From Cardiobacteriaceae bacterium TAE3-ERU3 (GTDB lineage: Bacteria > Pseudomonadota > Gammaproteobacteria > Cardiobacteriales > Cardiobacteriaceae), in assembly GCA_019218315.1 (NCBI GenBank), contig JAHUUI010000003.1, positions 1-58,442 of the forward strand: a stretch of DNA of 58,442 bases. Direction: 5' to 3'. Positions 45,510-55,018 of this stretch are shown here, piece after piece (the first letter of the stretch is position 1; every line of letters starts with the position of its first letter). Both the position numbers and the translations under genes were made by a program. A model generated the notes under the pieces. That model had not been told where the DNA came from. It saw only the letters and a list, made by a program, of their open reading frames with translations, and searched no databases.

Positions 45510-46552
45510 TATTGATCTCCATCTGTCAACAAACTAATTGCTAACGCATAGTTCGCCGAAAGGGTTTTCCAATCTTGATTTTCAGGATTACCCCCAGACC
45601 ATACTATTGACAAATCTATCATTTCAACTACCAGACTAATTAGAGACTGTAACTCATCAATAAAACTATTAAGACAAGCACCACCACCAATCAAAACTAC
45701 CTTAGTTATATCTTTATCCGCCTTACCAGAAGCCTCAAAGAAATCAATAACCAAATTAAGTTGCTCGGCAAAAGCTGCAGCAAAAGGTTTGACAACGAGC
45801 TCTATAAATTCACTATCATGCTCATCGCGATGTTTCAGAAGCTGAGCATCTTCAAAATTTAAATCATATATCTCGGCAATACTTTCAGTCGCGTATTTGC
45901 CACCTATTTGTTGCTCTCTATTAAAAATCAGCCCCTTACTACTATAGAAGTAATATCGACTACGCTCATGAGCAATATCAATCAAAAGGACTGTTCCATC
46001 CTGAACTTCTTCACTATAAATTGAATTAATCAGTCGACCCAATGCATAAGCATCCACATCAACGTTGATTTGATTTCTCTTTCTATCAAATTTTTCAAAA
46101 GAAAAAATTGAGTCTGTAAGTGGGTCAACAATATCACGTCGAGAAGTTGCTACTAAATAACGAATTCCAGAAGTTTCCTCCCCATCCGATTCTATCTCTT
46201 TAAAATCAAAATAAACCTGATCAAGAGAAAAAGGCAACAATTCGCTCAATTCAACCTCAATTGCGCTCTCCCTTTCAAAGGCCGAAATTTCTCTTCCAAT
46301 TTCTATTTCTCTCGTAATTACATCAGACAAAGCAACAGCTGTAAAAATATCTGACTTTTTCGAAGAAAGAGGAACAAGAGAATGATGTACATCATTCTCT
46401 TGTTCCTCGTTTTGAATTTGAGATTTTTGCCTCAATACATAATTTCCATTTTTCCCAGTAAACTTAATATTACTCTTAAATTTACCTTGCACGCTCTTAA
46501 CACTGAACTGACCAATATCAACAGCGAGCATTGTATTTGATGACCCGAGCAT
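45509..46552 (-). CDS. pilM: Type IV pilus assembly ATPase-like protein PilM
   Basis: A 347-residue cytoplasmic protein of the actin/FtsA-like fold. The first phosphate loop is AVDIGQFSVKSVQG (about 9-22), with LLIDIAHERSRYYFY and KVVLIGGGACLNSF in the later nucleotide-binding positions. PilM binds PilN and sits on the cytoplasmic side of the alignment complex. An AAGGAGATGT ribosome-binding site precedes the ATG at 46552, which I prefer to upstream in-frame starts up to 46600. It is 48 bases downstream of gltA with no terminator visible, so it may share the gltA transcript. No ponA/mrcA is adjacent on the other side, unlike in Pseudomonas. Confidence 0.9.
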   Translation of the reverse strand: MLGSSNTMLAVDIGQFSVKSVQGKFKSNIKFTGKNGNYVLRQKSQIQNEEQENDVHHSLVPLSSKKSDIFTAVALSDVITREIEIGREISAFERESAIEVELSELLPFSLDQVYFDFKEIESDGEETSGIRYLVATSRRDIVDPLTDSIFSFEKFDRKRNQINVDVDAYALGRLINSIYSEEVQDGTVLLIDIAHERSRYYFYSSKGLIFNREQQIGGKYATESIAEIYDLNFEDAQLLKHRDEHDSEFIELVVKPFAAAFAEQLNLVIDFFEASGKADKDITKVVLIGGGACLNSFIDELQSLISLVVEMIDLSIVWSGGNPENQDWKTLSANYALAISLLTDGDQ

Positions 46553-46600
46553 TACATCTCCTTGAAGCATCCTGCATAAATCAAAACCTGAGTCGAGCAA

Positions 46601-47872
46601 TCAAGAAATCGTGCGCTCTGCATGTCCAGTATAAAGCTGTCTTGGGCGACCGATTCTATACCCAGTCTCAATCATTTCATTCCAGTGAGCTATCCAACCT
46701 GCTGTTCTTGCAACTGCGAACAGAACTGTGAACATATTTTTAGGAATACCAAGAGCACTGTAGATAATTCCAGAATAAAAATCAACATTCGGATAAAGCT
46801 TACGTTCTATGAAGTAGTCGTCTTTCAGCGCAGCTTCTTCCAATTTGCGTGCGAGTTCCATACGTGGATCATTACCATAGCGATCCAGGATATCATAGCA
46901 AACTTTTTGAATAATTTTGGCGCGAGGGTCGTAGTTACGGTAAACGCGGTGACCAAAGCCCATCAACTTAAATGGATCGTCTTTATCTTTTGCCTTATCA
47001 ATATACTTAGAGATATTTTTAACATCGCCAATCTCTTCAAGCATATCCAGCACAGCTTCATTAGCGCCACCATGTGCTGGCCCCCACAATGCAGCTATAC
47101 CTGATGCTATTGCTGCATAAGGATTAGTGCCTGTACTGCCGGCAAGTCTTACAGTGGAAGTTGAAGCATTCTGCTCATGATCAGCGTGCAAAATAAACAA
47201 TTGATCAATTGCTTTAACAGCCAGTTCATCTACTTGATAGTCCTGCCCCGGCTTCTCGAAAGTCATCCGCAGGAAGCTTTCTGTATAGCCTTCATCGTGT
47301 CTTGGATAGAGTAAAGGCAAACCGTGTCTTTTACGGTAAGTCCCAGCTGCAATCATAGGCATTTTCGCCAAAAGACGCAGTGCTGTGACATAACGGGCAT
47401 CCGCATGCTGAATATCTGAAGCACAAGGATAAAAAGCTGACAGTGACCCAACCAAGCTCATCAACATAGACATCGGATGTGCATCGTAGTGGAAACCATC
47501 AAAAAAACGGTGAACCCGCTCATTGAGCATACGATAGTGCTTAATCTGTTCTAGATATTCAGCGCTTTGTTCTTCAGTTGGCACTTCGCCATGATAGAGC
47601 AGATAAGCGGTGTCAACGAATGAAAGCTTGTCAGCAACATTCTCAATAGGATAGCCGCGGTAAAGAAGCTTGCCTTCCATGCCATCGATAAAAGTAATTT
47701 TACTTTCACAGCTAGAAGTAACAGCAAAGCCCGGATCATGTGTAAAAAAGCCAGCTTTAGGCAACCCTGCGATATCGATAACAGGACGACCCAAAGTTGG
47801 CTCTAGAATCGGCAATTCAATTTCTTGATTTTCTTCTTTACTAGTGACTAGTTTGATCGAACGATCGCTCAT
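46601..47872 (-). CDS. gltA: Citrate synthase (type II)
   Basis: A 423-residue protein of the hexameric Gram-negative type. The active-site histidine is in LFILHADHEQNAST (about 223), and the second histidine and the catalytic aspartate region lie in GFGHRVYRNYDPRAK (about 300-315) and the later FYSGI segment. The N-terminal beta-domain with the FFTHDPGFAVTSSC motif is the type II extension. It condenses oxaloacetate and acetyl-CoA, and so would consume the acetyl-CoA released by the citramalyl-CoA lyase. It has its own promoter at 47908-47936. Confidence 0.96.
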   Translation of the reverse strand: MSDRSIKLVTSKEENQEIELPILEPTLGRPVIDIAGLPKAGFFTHDPGFAVTSSCESKITFIDGMEGKLLYRGYPIENVADKLSFVDTAYLLYHGEVPTEEQSAEYLEQIKHYRMLNERVHRFFDGFHYDAHPMSMLMSLVGSLSAFYPCASDIQHADARYVTALRLLAKMPMIAAGTYRKRHGLPLLYPRHDEGYTESFLRMTFEKPGQDYQVDELAVKAIDQLFILHADHEQNASTSTVRLAGSTGTNPYAAIASGIAALWGPAHGGANEAVLDMLEEIGDVKNISKYIDKAKDKDDPFKLMGFGHRVYRNYDPRAKIIQKVCYDILDRYGNDPRMELARKLEEAALKDDYFIERKLYPNVDFYSGIIYSALGIPKNMFTVLFAVARTAGWIAHWNEMIETGYRIGRPRQLYTGHAERTIS

Positions 47873-47907
47873 TGGTGCTCCTTTGATAACGCATTAAAAC
47901 GCTGATC

Positions 47908-47936
47908 AAAGTAGCCTAACCAGTTAGTAAGGTCAA
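47908..47936 (-). promoter_or_regulatory. Promoter for gltA (and possibly pilMNOPQ)
   Basis: On the minus strand TTGACC (47936-47931), a 17-base spacer and TACTTT (47913-47908) lie 36 bases before the gltA ATG and just beyond the rpmE2 stop. Confidence 0.6.
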
Positions 47937-47946
47937 GTGAATATGT

Positions 47947-48192
47947 TTATTTTTTGCCGTATTTGCGACGGAAGCGATCAACACGACCAGCGCTGTCGAC
48001 AATATTCTGCTTACCAGTATAGAAAGGGTGTGACTTACTGCTAATATCAACGCGAACAACAGGATATTCTTCGCCGTCTTCCCACTTGATAGTGTCATTT
48101 GTTTCAACAGTTGACTTTGTTAAAAAGGAAAAATCAGCTGCAGCGTCTTGAAATACAACTGGGCGATAATTAGGGTGGATATCTTTCTTCAT
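47947..48192 (-). CDS. rpmE2: Ribosomal protein L31 type B
   Basis: An 81-residue protein with [20 protein letters not shown] at the start and [29 protein letters not shown] at the end, diagnostic for L31. The CxxC zinc-binding cysteines of the housekeeping form are absent, making this the zinc-independent type B (YkgM-like) paralogue. Such copies replace the zinc form when zinc is scarce and are usually under Zur. I see no GTTATA-type palindrome upstream, so here it may be the sole, constitutive L31. Confidence 0.94.
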   Translation of the reverse strand: MKKDIHPNYRPVVFQDAAADFSFLTKSTVETNDTIKWEDGEEYPVVRVDISSKSHPFYTGKQNIVDSAGRVDRFRRKYGKK

Positions 48193-48403
48193 GATATATG
48201 TTCTCCAAATAGTAGTCTAAGCGACAAAACCGCGGGATTTTACAGAATAAACTGCTGCGTAGCAACAAGTTATTCATACATTTAGCGAAAGTAAAGTGAA
48301 ATACTATTGGAATCCATACAAAAACCAACCAAAATATGATCACCAGAATATTTCTTGGGTTTACTTAACTGCACTATCGCAGCTGTGCATCATGCAGTAA
48401 ATG

Positions 48404-49771
48404 CTAACACAGCACATGTAACGCAAGCCCCCCGGTAGAAGTCTCGCGGTATTTGAGGCTCATGTCCTTGCCGGTTTCGTACATGGTTTTAATGACTTCA
48501 TCGAGCGTCACCACCGGTTTGCTTTTGCGCATTAGTGCCATGCGTGCGGCGTTGACCGCCTTCACTGACGACACTGCATTGCGCTCGATGCACGGTACTT
48601 GCACCTGCCCGCCAACTGGATCGCAGGTCAGGCCAAGGTGATGTTCCATGGCAATTTCCGCCGCTTCACACACCTGTGAGGCTGTACCGCCCTGCAAGTC
48701 GGTCAAACCACCTGCAGCCATCGAACACGCCACGCCAATCTCACCCTGGCAACCAACTTCTGCACCCGAAATAGACGCATTCATTTTGTACAGGCTGCCG
48801 ATTGAGCTACACACCAGCAGATAGCGCACTACCTGATCATCGGTGAGCGGATGGATAAAGCGGTCGTAATATGCCAGTACTGCTGGCACGATACCGCACG
48901 CGCCATTGGTTGGCGCAGTGACGACTCGCCCACCGGCAGCGTTTTCTTCATTGACTGCCATCGCAATCATGTTCAACCAATCGATAATCCGCATCGGATC
49001 TTGCTCAAAGTGCTGACCGCTATCTTCAAGCTGCTGCCGCAATTGCGGCGCACGGCGCGGAATACGTAATTTACCCGGTAATACGCCTTCGTTATCCAAG
49101 CCGCGGCGGATACACGCCTGCATCACCTGCCACACTTTCACGCAATAATCGCGCACTTCCTGCTCTGAACGCAGCGCTGCTTCATTGCGCAGGGTAATGG
49201 TCGAAAGGCGCAGATTGTGTTCGGCACAGTGCGCCATTAAATCCTTGGCACTTTGATACGGGTAAGGCACGGGATGCGATACTTCACGCGCACTTTCACT
49301 AAAGTGCGCTTCATCAACAATAAAACCACCGCCAATCGAGTAATACGCCTTTTCAAACAGCTTGTTTTCGTCATGGTCAAACGCCTGCAAAATCATGCCG
49401 TTTTCATGCAACGGCAAATTGTCCTTGTGAAAGACAAAATCCGCATCATAATCGAACGCCACTGAATCGCGATCCGGCTGTGGAATTTCGCCATATTGCA
49501 GGATATGCGCAATCATCTGCGGCATGGCATCGGTATCGACCGTTTCCGGTGCTTCACCGGCCAGCCCTGCGATAATTGCATGGTCTGTGCCGTGTCCGCG
49601 TCCGGTGTAGGACAGCGAACCATAGACATTAGCCTTGAAACGTACGGTTTGCTCATAGACACCGGCATCCTTGAGCGCTTGCACAAACAAGCGCCCCGCT
49701 TTCATCGGTCCGACAGTATGCGAACTCGACGGACCGATACCAATTTTGAACATTTCAAAGATGCTGATCAT
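48404..49771 (-). CDS. sdaA: L-serine ammonia-lyase (iron-sulfur)
   Basis: A 455-residue one-chain L-serine dehydratase. Residues 1-160 form the beta (ACT-like) domain starting [19 protein letters not shown]. The catalytic alpha domain contains the [4Fe-4S] cysteines in [26 protein letters not shown] and LTCDPVGG (about residues 285-395), and ends with the usual penultimate catalytic-site cysteine (HVLC). It converts L-serine to pyruvate and ammonia. It lies 28 bases after soxG in the same direction, so it is the likely end of the creatine/sarcosine pathway: sarcosine-derived glycine and C1-folate give serine, then pyruvate. The cluster needs the oxygen-labile cluster to be kept intact. Confidence 0.95.
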   Translation of the reverse strand: MISIFEMFKIGIGPSSSHTVGPMKAGRLFVQALKDAGVYEQTVRFKANVYGSLSYTGRGHGTDHAIIAGLAGEAPETVDTDAMPQMIAHILQYGEIPQPDRDSVAFDYDADFVFHKDNLPLHENGMILQAFDHDENKLFEKAYYSIGGGFIVDEAHFSESAREVSHPVPYPYQSAKDLMAHCAEHNLRLSTITLRNEAALRSEQEVRDYCVKVWQVMQACIRRGLDNEGVLPGKLRIPRRAPQLRQQLEDSGQHFEQDPMRIIDWLNMIAMAVNEENAAGGRVVTAPTNGACGIVPAVLAYYDRFIHPLTDDQVVRYLLVCSSIGSLYKMNASISGAEVGCQGEIGVACSMAAGGLTDLQGGTASQVCEAAEIAMEHHLGLTCDPVGGQVQVPCIERNAVSSVKAVNAARMALMRKSKPVVTLDEVIKTMYETGKDMSLKYRETSTGGLALHVLC

Positions 49772-49799
49772 GGCGACTCATGGCAAAAAAAGCGCGGTA

Positions 49800-50402
49800 T
49801 TATACAACGCGCATCCCGTACGGACGCGCGGCTTTGACCAGGAGTTTCCACACGTAATCGGCGAAGCTGCGACGGATGATGATGTCGTACTGTGCATCAT
49901 CACAGCGGTGCAACAAGACATGTGCCTGACTGACCACGGTACCGACACAATCACCGACTTTCATACTTTCGACATCGTATGGGGTGAGATGACGCAAAAC
50001 CGTATTTACGTCTGCGCCCGACAACACCAGTGCGGTCACGCCACCACTGTTATCAACCACTTGTGCCGATACGTTTCCCACCGCCTGCTGCAAAGCGGCG
50101 AGATATTGCGCTTTGTCGTCATAGGCACAAATCACCGCCCACTCATCAGGCGACAGCCACAATACGCGCACTTTGTCGTTTTTGGCACTGCTGCGCGCAG
50201 CGGTTGGCCATGTCACGCCGAGGGCTTTCCCAGCAGCACTGGTAAACGCGCTGTCGTTGCCGTGTCCGCGCACGATGATGTAACCCGTCTGCGGCCATTC
50301 GCAGACATTCAAGCCCGCATTACCGCTTGTGCCTTGTGCTTCTGTCCACGCGCTGATTTGATGCGTCAGCGGTGTAACCCAATGTTGTTTCATATTATCC
50401 AT
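49800..50402 (-). CDS. soxG: Sarcosine oxidase gamma subunit
   Basis: A 200-residue protein with the SoxG folate-binding-type pattern: VRVLWLSPDEWAVIC (about 78-92), VVDNSGGVTALVLSGADVNTVLRHLTPYDVES and a C-terminal YDIIIRRSFADYVWKLLVKAARPYG. It is the gamma subunit of the heterotetrameric (TSox) sarcosine oxidase. It overlaps soxA by eight bases; a second ATG just after the soxA stop is also possible. Confidence 0.93.
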   Translation of the reverse strand: MDNMKQHWVTPLTHQISAWTEAQGTSGNAGLNVCEWPQTGYIIVRGHGNDSAFTSAAGKALGVTWPTAARSSAKNDKVRVLWLSPDEWAVICAYDDKAQYLAALQQAVGNVSAQVVDNSGGVTALVLSGADVNTVLRHLTPYDVESMKVGDCVGTVVSQAHVLLHRCDDAQYDIIIRRSFADYVWKLLVKAARPYGMRVV

Positions 50403-53400
50403 GCTGACGCTCTCCTTTCGGGTCTACAAAGATGGTGCTTTTGCTGACTTTAGCCGGAATGATGTTGCCGTCTGCGTAGGCATACACGGTGCTGCCATCG
50501 CGGTTCACACCATCGCGCACCAATGCCAAGGCAATACTGCGCCCCAAAAATGCGCTGTAATAGCTTGAAGTAACGTGCCCCAGTGGCAAAATTGGTGTTT
50601 CACCTGCGCCTGTTTTCGGCAACGGCTGTTCGCGCTCCATGATTTGTGCGCCTTCGACCAGCACGGTTTGCGGGTCTTCGGTGAGCAGTCCGACAAACTG
50701 TTTTCGCCCCTCTTTGGCTGTATCACTGCGCGACAGCGAACGGCGGCCGAGGAAGGAAAACGGCTTTTTCATGCCCACTGCCCAACCCATGCCGAGATCA
50801 ATCGGTGATACCGAGCCGTCAGTGTCTTGCCCTGCGATGATGAAGCCTTTTTCCGCACGCAGAACGTGCATGGTTTCCGTGCCATACGGGGTGATATTGT
50901 ACGGCGCGCCGGCTTCCATCACCTTGCCCCACAGGTATTCACCGTAACCGGCTTCAACGTTGATTTCAAATGCCATCTCGCCCGAGAAACTGATACGGAA
51001 TACCCGCGCCGGCAAAGCGGCAACCGTGCCCGCACGCCAGTCCATGAATTTGAACGTTTCGGGGTCAAAGTCGATGTCGTCACACAATGCTTGCAACACC
51101 TTGCGCGAGTTTGGCCCGACCACAGCCACGGTTGCCCAGTGGTCAGTGACCGAGGTCAACCACACATCGAGCTCCGGCCATTCGGTTTGGTGCCACTGTT
51201 CGAGCCAATCCAGCACACGTGCCGCGCCGCCCGTGGTCGTGGTCATGTGGAACTGATTGTCGCTGATACACGCGGTGACACCATCGTCCATCACCATGCC
51301 GTTTTCATCGAGCATCAAACCGTAGCGGCATTTGCCCGGTGCAAGCTTGAGCCACGCATTACTGTAAATACGGTTCAGGAATTCACGCGCGTCTTTGCCG
51401 TCAACCTGAATTTTGCCCAGCGTGGTTGCATCCATCACCGCGACGCTGTCACGCGCGGCTGCGCATTCACGCTTGACCGCCGCGTGCATGTCCTCGCCAT
51501 TTTTCGGGAAGTACCACGGCCGCCACCACTGCCCGACCACTTCCATCGGCGCACCGGCGGCAACGTGTGCCGGATGAATCGAGGTAGTACGTTCAGGGGC
51601 AAAGGTATTGCCCTGCATACTGCCAGCGAGCACGCCAAAGCTGACCGGCGTATAAGCCGGACGATAAGTCGTGGTGCTAATGTCGCTAACCGGCACATTC
51701 AGCGCCTTGGCGGTGAGCATGAAGCTGTTGACGCTGGTCAGCTTGCCTTGGTCAGTACCAAAGCCAAACGCAGTGTAGCGCTTGACGTGTTCGATATTGT
51801 GGTAATTCTCGCGTACCGCCAGTTCGATGTCGGCGGCGGTCACGTCATTCTGGTAATCAACAAACGCTTTTGCACCGTGGCCTTCCGGCTGACCGTCATC
51901 AAGACGCACTGCCATCGCAGGTGCATTGCCGTTAAACGCTGCAGTCTGCGGTACGCTCACCGTAGCGTTTTTATCCAACGCGGCAAGGGCTGCTTGGGTG
52001 CTTTGCTGTACTTGCGCGAGGGTGTCCGCCCAATGAAAATGCCCCGTCACTGCACCAATGCCGCAAATGCCTTGTTTGCTGTCGGCAAACTTATCGGGAA
52101 TGACAAAACTCATCGCCGCATCCGACCACTGCGGACGGCTGGTATCGTGGCAATACAGATGCACAGTCGGGGTCAGGCCACCACTCGAACAGACCACATC
52201 AACCGCGACTTGCTCGCTTTGTCCGTTACTGACGTGACGCAATAGCGCGCCTTTAACTGCTTTGCTGCCCTCGACTTGCGCAATGCCGTAACCACTGAAC
52301 ACACGCACTGCCGCAGGCAAATCAGCTGGTGCTTGCGCATCTGGTCGCACATCGGCAACCGTTACTTGTGCGCCTGCGGCCGCCAAATCCCGCACGGCCT
52401 CGTAAATGCCGTCATGACTGCCACACACCAATACCGACCCGCCGAGCAACACGCCGTAGCGGTTGAGATAAGTTTGCACTGCCGACAGGGTAAATACCCC
52501 CGGCAAGTCGTTATTGCCAAACACCAACGGGCGCTCAATTGCACCGCTGGCGAGCAGAATTTGTTTGGCACGAATCTTGTGCAAGCGCTGGCGCGGCTGA
52601 TTGGCTGCACGCGCCGCCAATGGCAGATGGTCTTGTACCAGTTCCACCGCCTGCACGAGATTGTGGTCGTGCTTGGCAAAGGCCGTGGTGCGCGATAACA
52701 ACGTCAGGTTGTCGAGCTGCGCCAGTTCGGCAAGCAGCTTGTCGAGGTATTCCACCGCGCTTTGTCCGTCAAATTTCGCTTGTGCATCGCTGAGCAGCCA
52801 ACCGCCCAATTCTTGTTGCTCGTCCACGAGCAAGGTTTTGCACCCCGCTTCTGCCGCCGCTTTTGCCGCAAGCAGACCACTCAAGCCGCCGCCAATCACC
52901 AGCACGTCAACGTGATGATGCAGATGGTCGTACCATTCTTCATCGCGCTTGGTCGGCGCATAGCCGAATCCGGCAAAGCCACGAATCACGTTTTCATAAT
53001 ACGGCCACAATTTGCGCGGCCATTTGAATGTCTTGCTGTAAAAGCCGGCCGGCATCAGGTTTTTGCCCAATTTGCCGAGCAAGCGCTTGGTATCAAAACC
53101 GCCTGATGTGCCGGTTGTACGCCGCGCATACAGGCCATCGTATAATTCCGCCTGTGTCGCCTTGACGTTCGGCGTGCTGTACGCGCCGGTTTCGAGTTGC
53201 AACAAGGCATTGGGTTCTTCCGAACCGGCGGCCATGATGCCGCGTGGACGGCCGTATTTGTAGCTGCTCGCCAGTTCCTGCACACCGTTGACCAACAGTG
53301 CCGAAGCCAGCGTATCACCGACCAGTCCCTGATAGGTTTCGCCGTCAAAGGTAAAGGTCAGACGCTTGCCGTAATCAACCCGCGTTGACGGTTTGTGGAT

Positions 53401-53415
53401 GCGTTTTGCACTCAT
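50395..53415 (-). CDS. soxA: Sarcosine oxidase alpha subunit
   Basis: A 1006-residue flavoprotein. The N-terminal segment has the GETYQGLVGDTLASALLVNGV ferredoxin-like start (about 16-36). The NAD-binding Rossmann domain follows, with VLVIGGGLSGLLAAKAAAEAG (about 160-180) and the central SVLVCGSHDGIYEAVRDLAAAG. The C-terminal ~400 residues are a glycine-cleavage T-protein (GcvT)-like tetrahydrofolate-binding domain. With SoxB it oxidises sarcosine to glycine, passing the methyl group to THF as 5,10-methylene-THF. The ATG at 53415 (MSAKRIHKPSTRVDYG) overlaps the soxD stop (ATGA). The GC content is higher than in the neighbouring AT-rich gene. Confidence 0.96.
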   Translation of the reverse strand: MSAKRIHKPSTRVDYGKRLTFTFDGETYQGLVGDTLASALLVNGVQELASSYKYGRPRGIMAAGSEEPNALLQLETGAYSTPNVKATQAELYDGLYARRTTGTSGGFDTKRLLGKLGKNLMPAGFYSKTFKWPRKLWPYYENVIRGFAGFGYAPTKRDEEWYDHLHHHVDVLVIGGGLSGLLAAKAAAEAGCKTLLVDEQQELGGWLLSDAQAKFDGQSAVEYLDKLLAELAQLDNLTLLSRTTAFAKHDHNLVQAVELVQDHLPLAARAANQPRQRLHKIRAKQILLASGAIERPLVFGNNDLPGVFTLSAVQTYLNRYGVLLGGSVLVCGSHDGIYEAVRDLAAAGAQVTVADVRPDAQAPADLPAAVRVFSGYGIAQVEGSKAVKGALLRHVSNGQSEQVAVDVVCSSGGLTPTVHLYCHDTSRPQWSDAAMSFVIPDKFADSKQGICGIGAVTGHFHWADTLAQVQQSTQAALAALDKNATVSVPQTAAFNGNAPAMAVRLDDGQPEGHGAKAFVDYQNDVTAADIELAVRENYHNIEHVKRYTAFGFGTDQGKLTSVNSFMLTAKALNVPVSDISTTTYRPAYTPVSFGVLAGSMQGNTFAPERTTSIHPAHVAAGAPMEVVGQWWRPWYFPKNGEDMHAAVKRECAAARDSVAVMDATTLGKIQVDGKDAREFLNRIYSNAWLKLAPGKCRYGLMLDENGMVMDDGVTACISDNQFHMTTTTGGAARVLDWLEQWHQTEWPELDVWLTSVTDHWATVAVVGPNSRKVLQALCDDIDFDPETFKFMDWRAGTVAALPARVFRISFSGEMAFEINVEAGYGEYLWGKVMEAGAPYNITPYGTETMHVLRAEKGFIIAGQDTDGSVSPIDLGMGWAVGMKKPFSFLGRRSLSRSDTAKEGRKQFVGLLTEDPQTVLVEGAQIMEREQPLPKTGAGETPILPLGHVTSSYYSAFLGRSIALALVRDGVNRDGSTVYAYADGNIIPAKVSKSTIFVDPKGERQHG

Positions 53416-53717
53416 GACTGCGCCTCCTGCTGTTCTTGTTGCCAAGCGACTTTGCCGTCTTGCATGGTGTAAGTTGCGGCGATTTCATTGCTGACGTTGT
53501 GGCGCTTGACCGCGATAAATTTGTGGCAGCCTGCGCCGTGCGACCACTGTTCCCACGTCCAACCCTTGGGGTTATCACGGAAAAAGACGTAGTCGCCCCA
53601 CGCTTCATCTGTCGCTTCATCAGGATTGGCGGGACGCACAATATACGCCTCGCCTGCATAGTGAAATTCTTGTTCGTCGCGGTGTTCGCCGCAGTGTGGA
53701 CAATAAATATAAAGCAT
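53412..53717 (-). CDS. soxD: Sarcosine oxidase delta subunit
   Basis: A 101-residue protein with the CPHCGEHRDEQEFHY zinc-site N-terminus (6-20), the YVFFRDNPKGWTWEQWSHGAGCHKF segment (43-67) and FIAVKRHNVSNEI, diagnostic for SoxD. It binds a zinc ion and bridges the alpha and beta subunits. It is 14 bases downstream of soxB and overlaps soxA by four bases. Confidence 0.95.
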   Translation of the reverse strand: MLYIYCPHCGEHRDEQEFHYAGEAYIVRPANPDEATDEAWGDYVFFRDNPKGWTWEQWSHGAGCHKFIAVKRHNVSNEIAATYTMQDGKVAWQQEQQEAQS

Positions 53718-53731
53718 TGTGTCTTCCTTAC

Positions 53732-55000
53732 TCAGTGCGCTACGCCGGCCGCGCCGTGTTCGTCAATCAAATGGCCGGTGTGGAAACGGTCCATACTGAA
53801 CGGCTTGGCAAGTGGATGCGGCTCGTCATTGGCGAGGGTCGCGGCAAAGACGTTGCCGGAACCCGGTGTCGCCTTGAAGCCGCCCGTGCCCCAACCACAA
53901 TTGAAATACAATCCCTGCACCGGTGTTTTGGAAATAATCGGGCAAGCGTCAGGGCAAGTATCGACAATACCGCCCCATTGCCGATTCATGCGCACGCGCG
54001 ACAAGGTTGGGAACATCTCGATAATTGCCGCCGCGGTATGCTCAATCAAAAATTCGCTGCCGCGCTGGCCGTAGCCAAGATAGCCGTCAATACCCGCACC
54101 GATGACGTATTCACCTTTGTCCGACTGACTGATGTAGCCGTGTACCGCGTTGGACATAATCACCGTGTCAATCGAGCGCTGCATGGACTCAGACACGAAT
54201 GCCTGCAACGGATGGCTTTGCAATGGCAGACGCAAGCCCGCCATCTTCGCCAATACGGAAGAATGACCCGCCGCAACACAACCAACCCGCCCTGCTTTGA
54301 CGTAGCCTTGCGAGGTTTGCAAGCCCTTGATGTGGCCATTTTCAATATCCATACCGGTCACTTCGCAGTTTTCAATCAAATCGACACCGAGCTTGCTCGC
54401 GGCACGGGCAAAGCCGCGCGCGACCGCATCGTGGTGCGCGACCCCGCCACGCGGCTGATAGCTCGCACCCAATACCGGAAAACGCGTACTCGACGAGCAA
54501 TCAAGCAATGGAATGCGCTCTTTGAGCGTCTTGGCATCGACCACTTCGGCATCAATGCCCTGCAAGTGGTTGGCATTGACGCGGCGCTCGATGTCGCGCA
54601 TATCCTGCAAATTATGACCGAGGTTATACACGCCCCGTTGTGAAAACAGCACGTTGAAATTCAAATCATCGCTCAAGCCTTCCCACAGGCGCAGCGAGTG
54701 TTCGTATAAATACGCCGCTTCGTCCCACAGGTAATTCGAGCGCACGATGGTGGTATTACGCGCAGTATTGCCGCCGCCGAGATAGCCCTTTTCCAGTACC
54801 GCAATCTTGCCAACATTATGCTCTTTGGCGAGGTAATAAGCAGTCGCCAAGCCGTGTCCGCCACCGCCGACAATCACCACGTCATACGACGGCTGCAATT
54901 CACCGCGCCGCCATGCCTCCGGCCAGTCTTGATGCTTACTCAAGCTATGCTTGAATAGACTTAGCCACGAATAATGCCCGTCTTTGTTTTCATTTTTCAT
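53732..55000 (-). CDS. soxB: Sarcosine oxidase beta subunit
   Basis: A 422-residue FAD-dependent subunit. DVVIVGGGGHGLATAYYLAKEH (40-61) is the Rossmann FAD-binding start, and ARNTTIVRSNYLWDEAAYLYEHS (80-102) is the SoxB-specific segment. The C-terminal GLYFNCGWGTGGFKATPGSG is the FAD-pyrimidine site. It carries out the oxidation of sarcosine. An AAGGAT ribosome-binding site precedes the ATG. The preceding gene stops only 18 bases upstream and is an AT-rich membrane-protein gene, so soxB probably shares its transcript. Confidence 0.96.
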   Translation of the reverse strand: MKNENKDGHYSWLSLFKHSLSKHQDWPEAWRRGELQPSYDVVIVGGGGHGLATAYYLAKEHNVGKIAVLEKGYLGGGNTARNTTIVRSNYLWDEAAYLYEHSLRLWEGLSDDLNFNVLFSQRGVYNLGHNLQDMRDIERRVNANHLQGIDAEVVDAKTLKERIPLLDCSSSTRFPVLGASYQPRGGVAHHDAVARGFARAASKLGVDLIENCEVTGMDIENGHIKGLQTSQGYVKAGRVGCVAAGHSSVLAKMAGLRLPLQSHPLQAFVSESMQRSIDTVIMSNAVHGYISQSDKGEYVIGAGIDGYLGYGQRGSEFLIEHTAAAIIEMFPTLSRVRMNRQWGGIVDTCPDACPIISKTPVQGLYFNCGWGTGGFKATPGSGNVFAATLANDEPHPLAKPFSMDRFHTGHLIDEHGAAGVAH

Positions 55001-55018
55001 GGTAAATCCTTTATATGG

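Noticed and set aside
50827-52245. Long plus-strand frame of 472 codons opposite soxA
   Set aside because: It is the antisense shadow of a GC-rich coding region; its translation is rich in Arg/His/Cys and shows no domain, while soxA is clear on the other strand.
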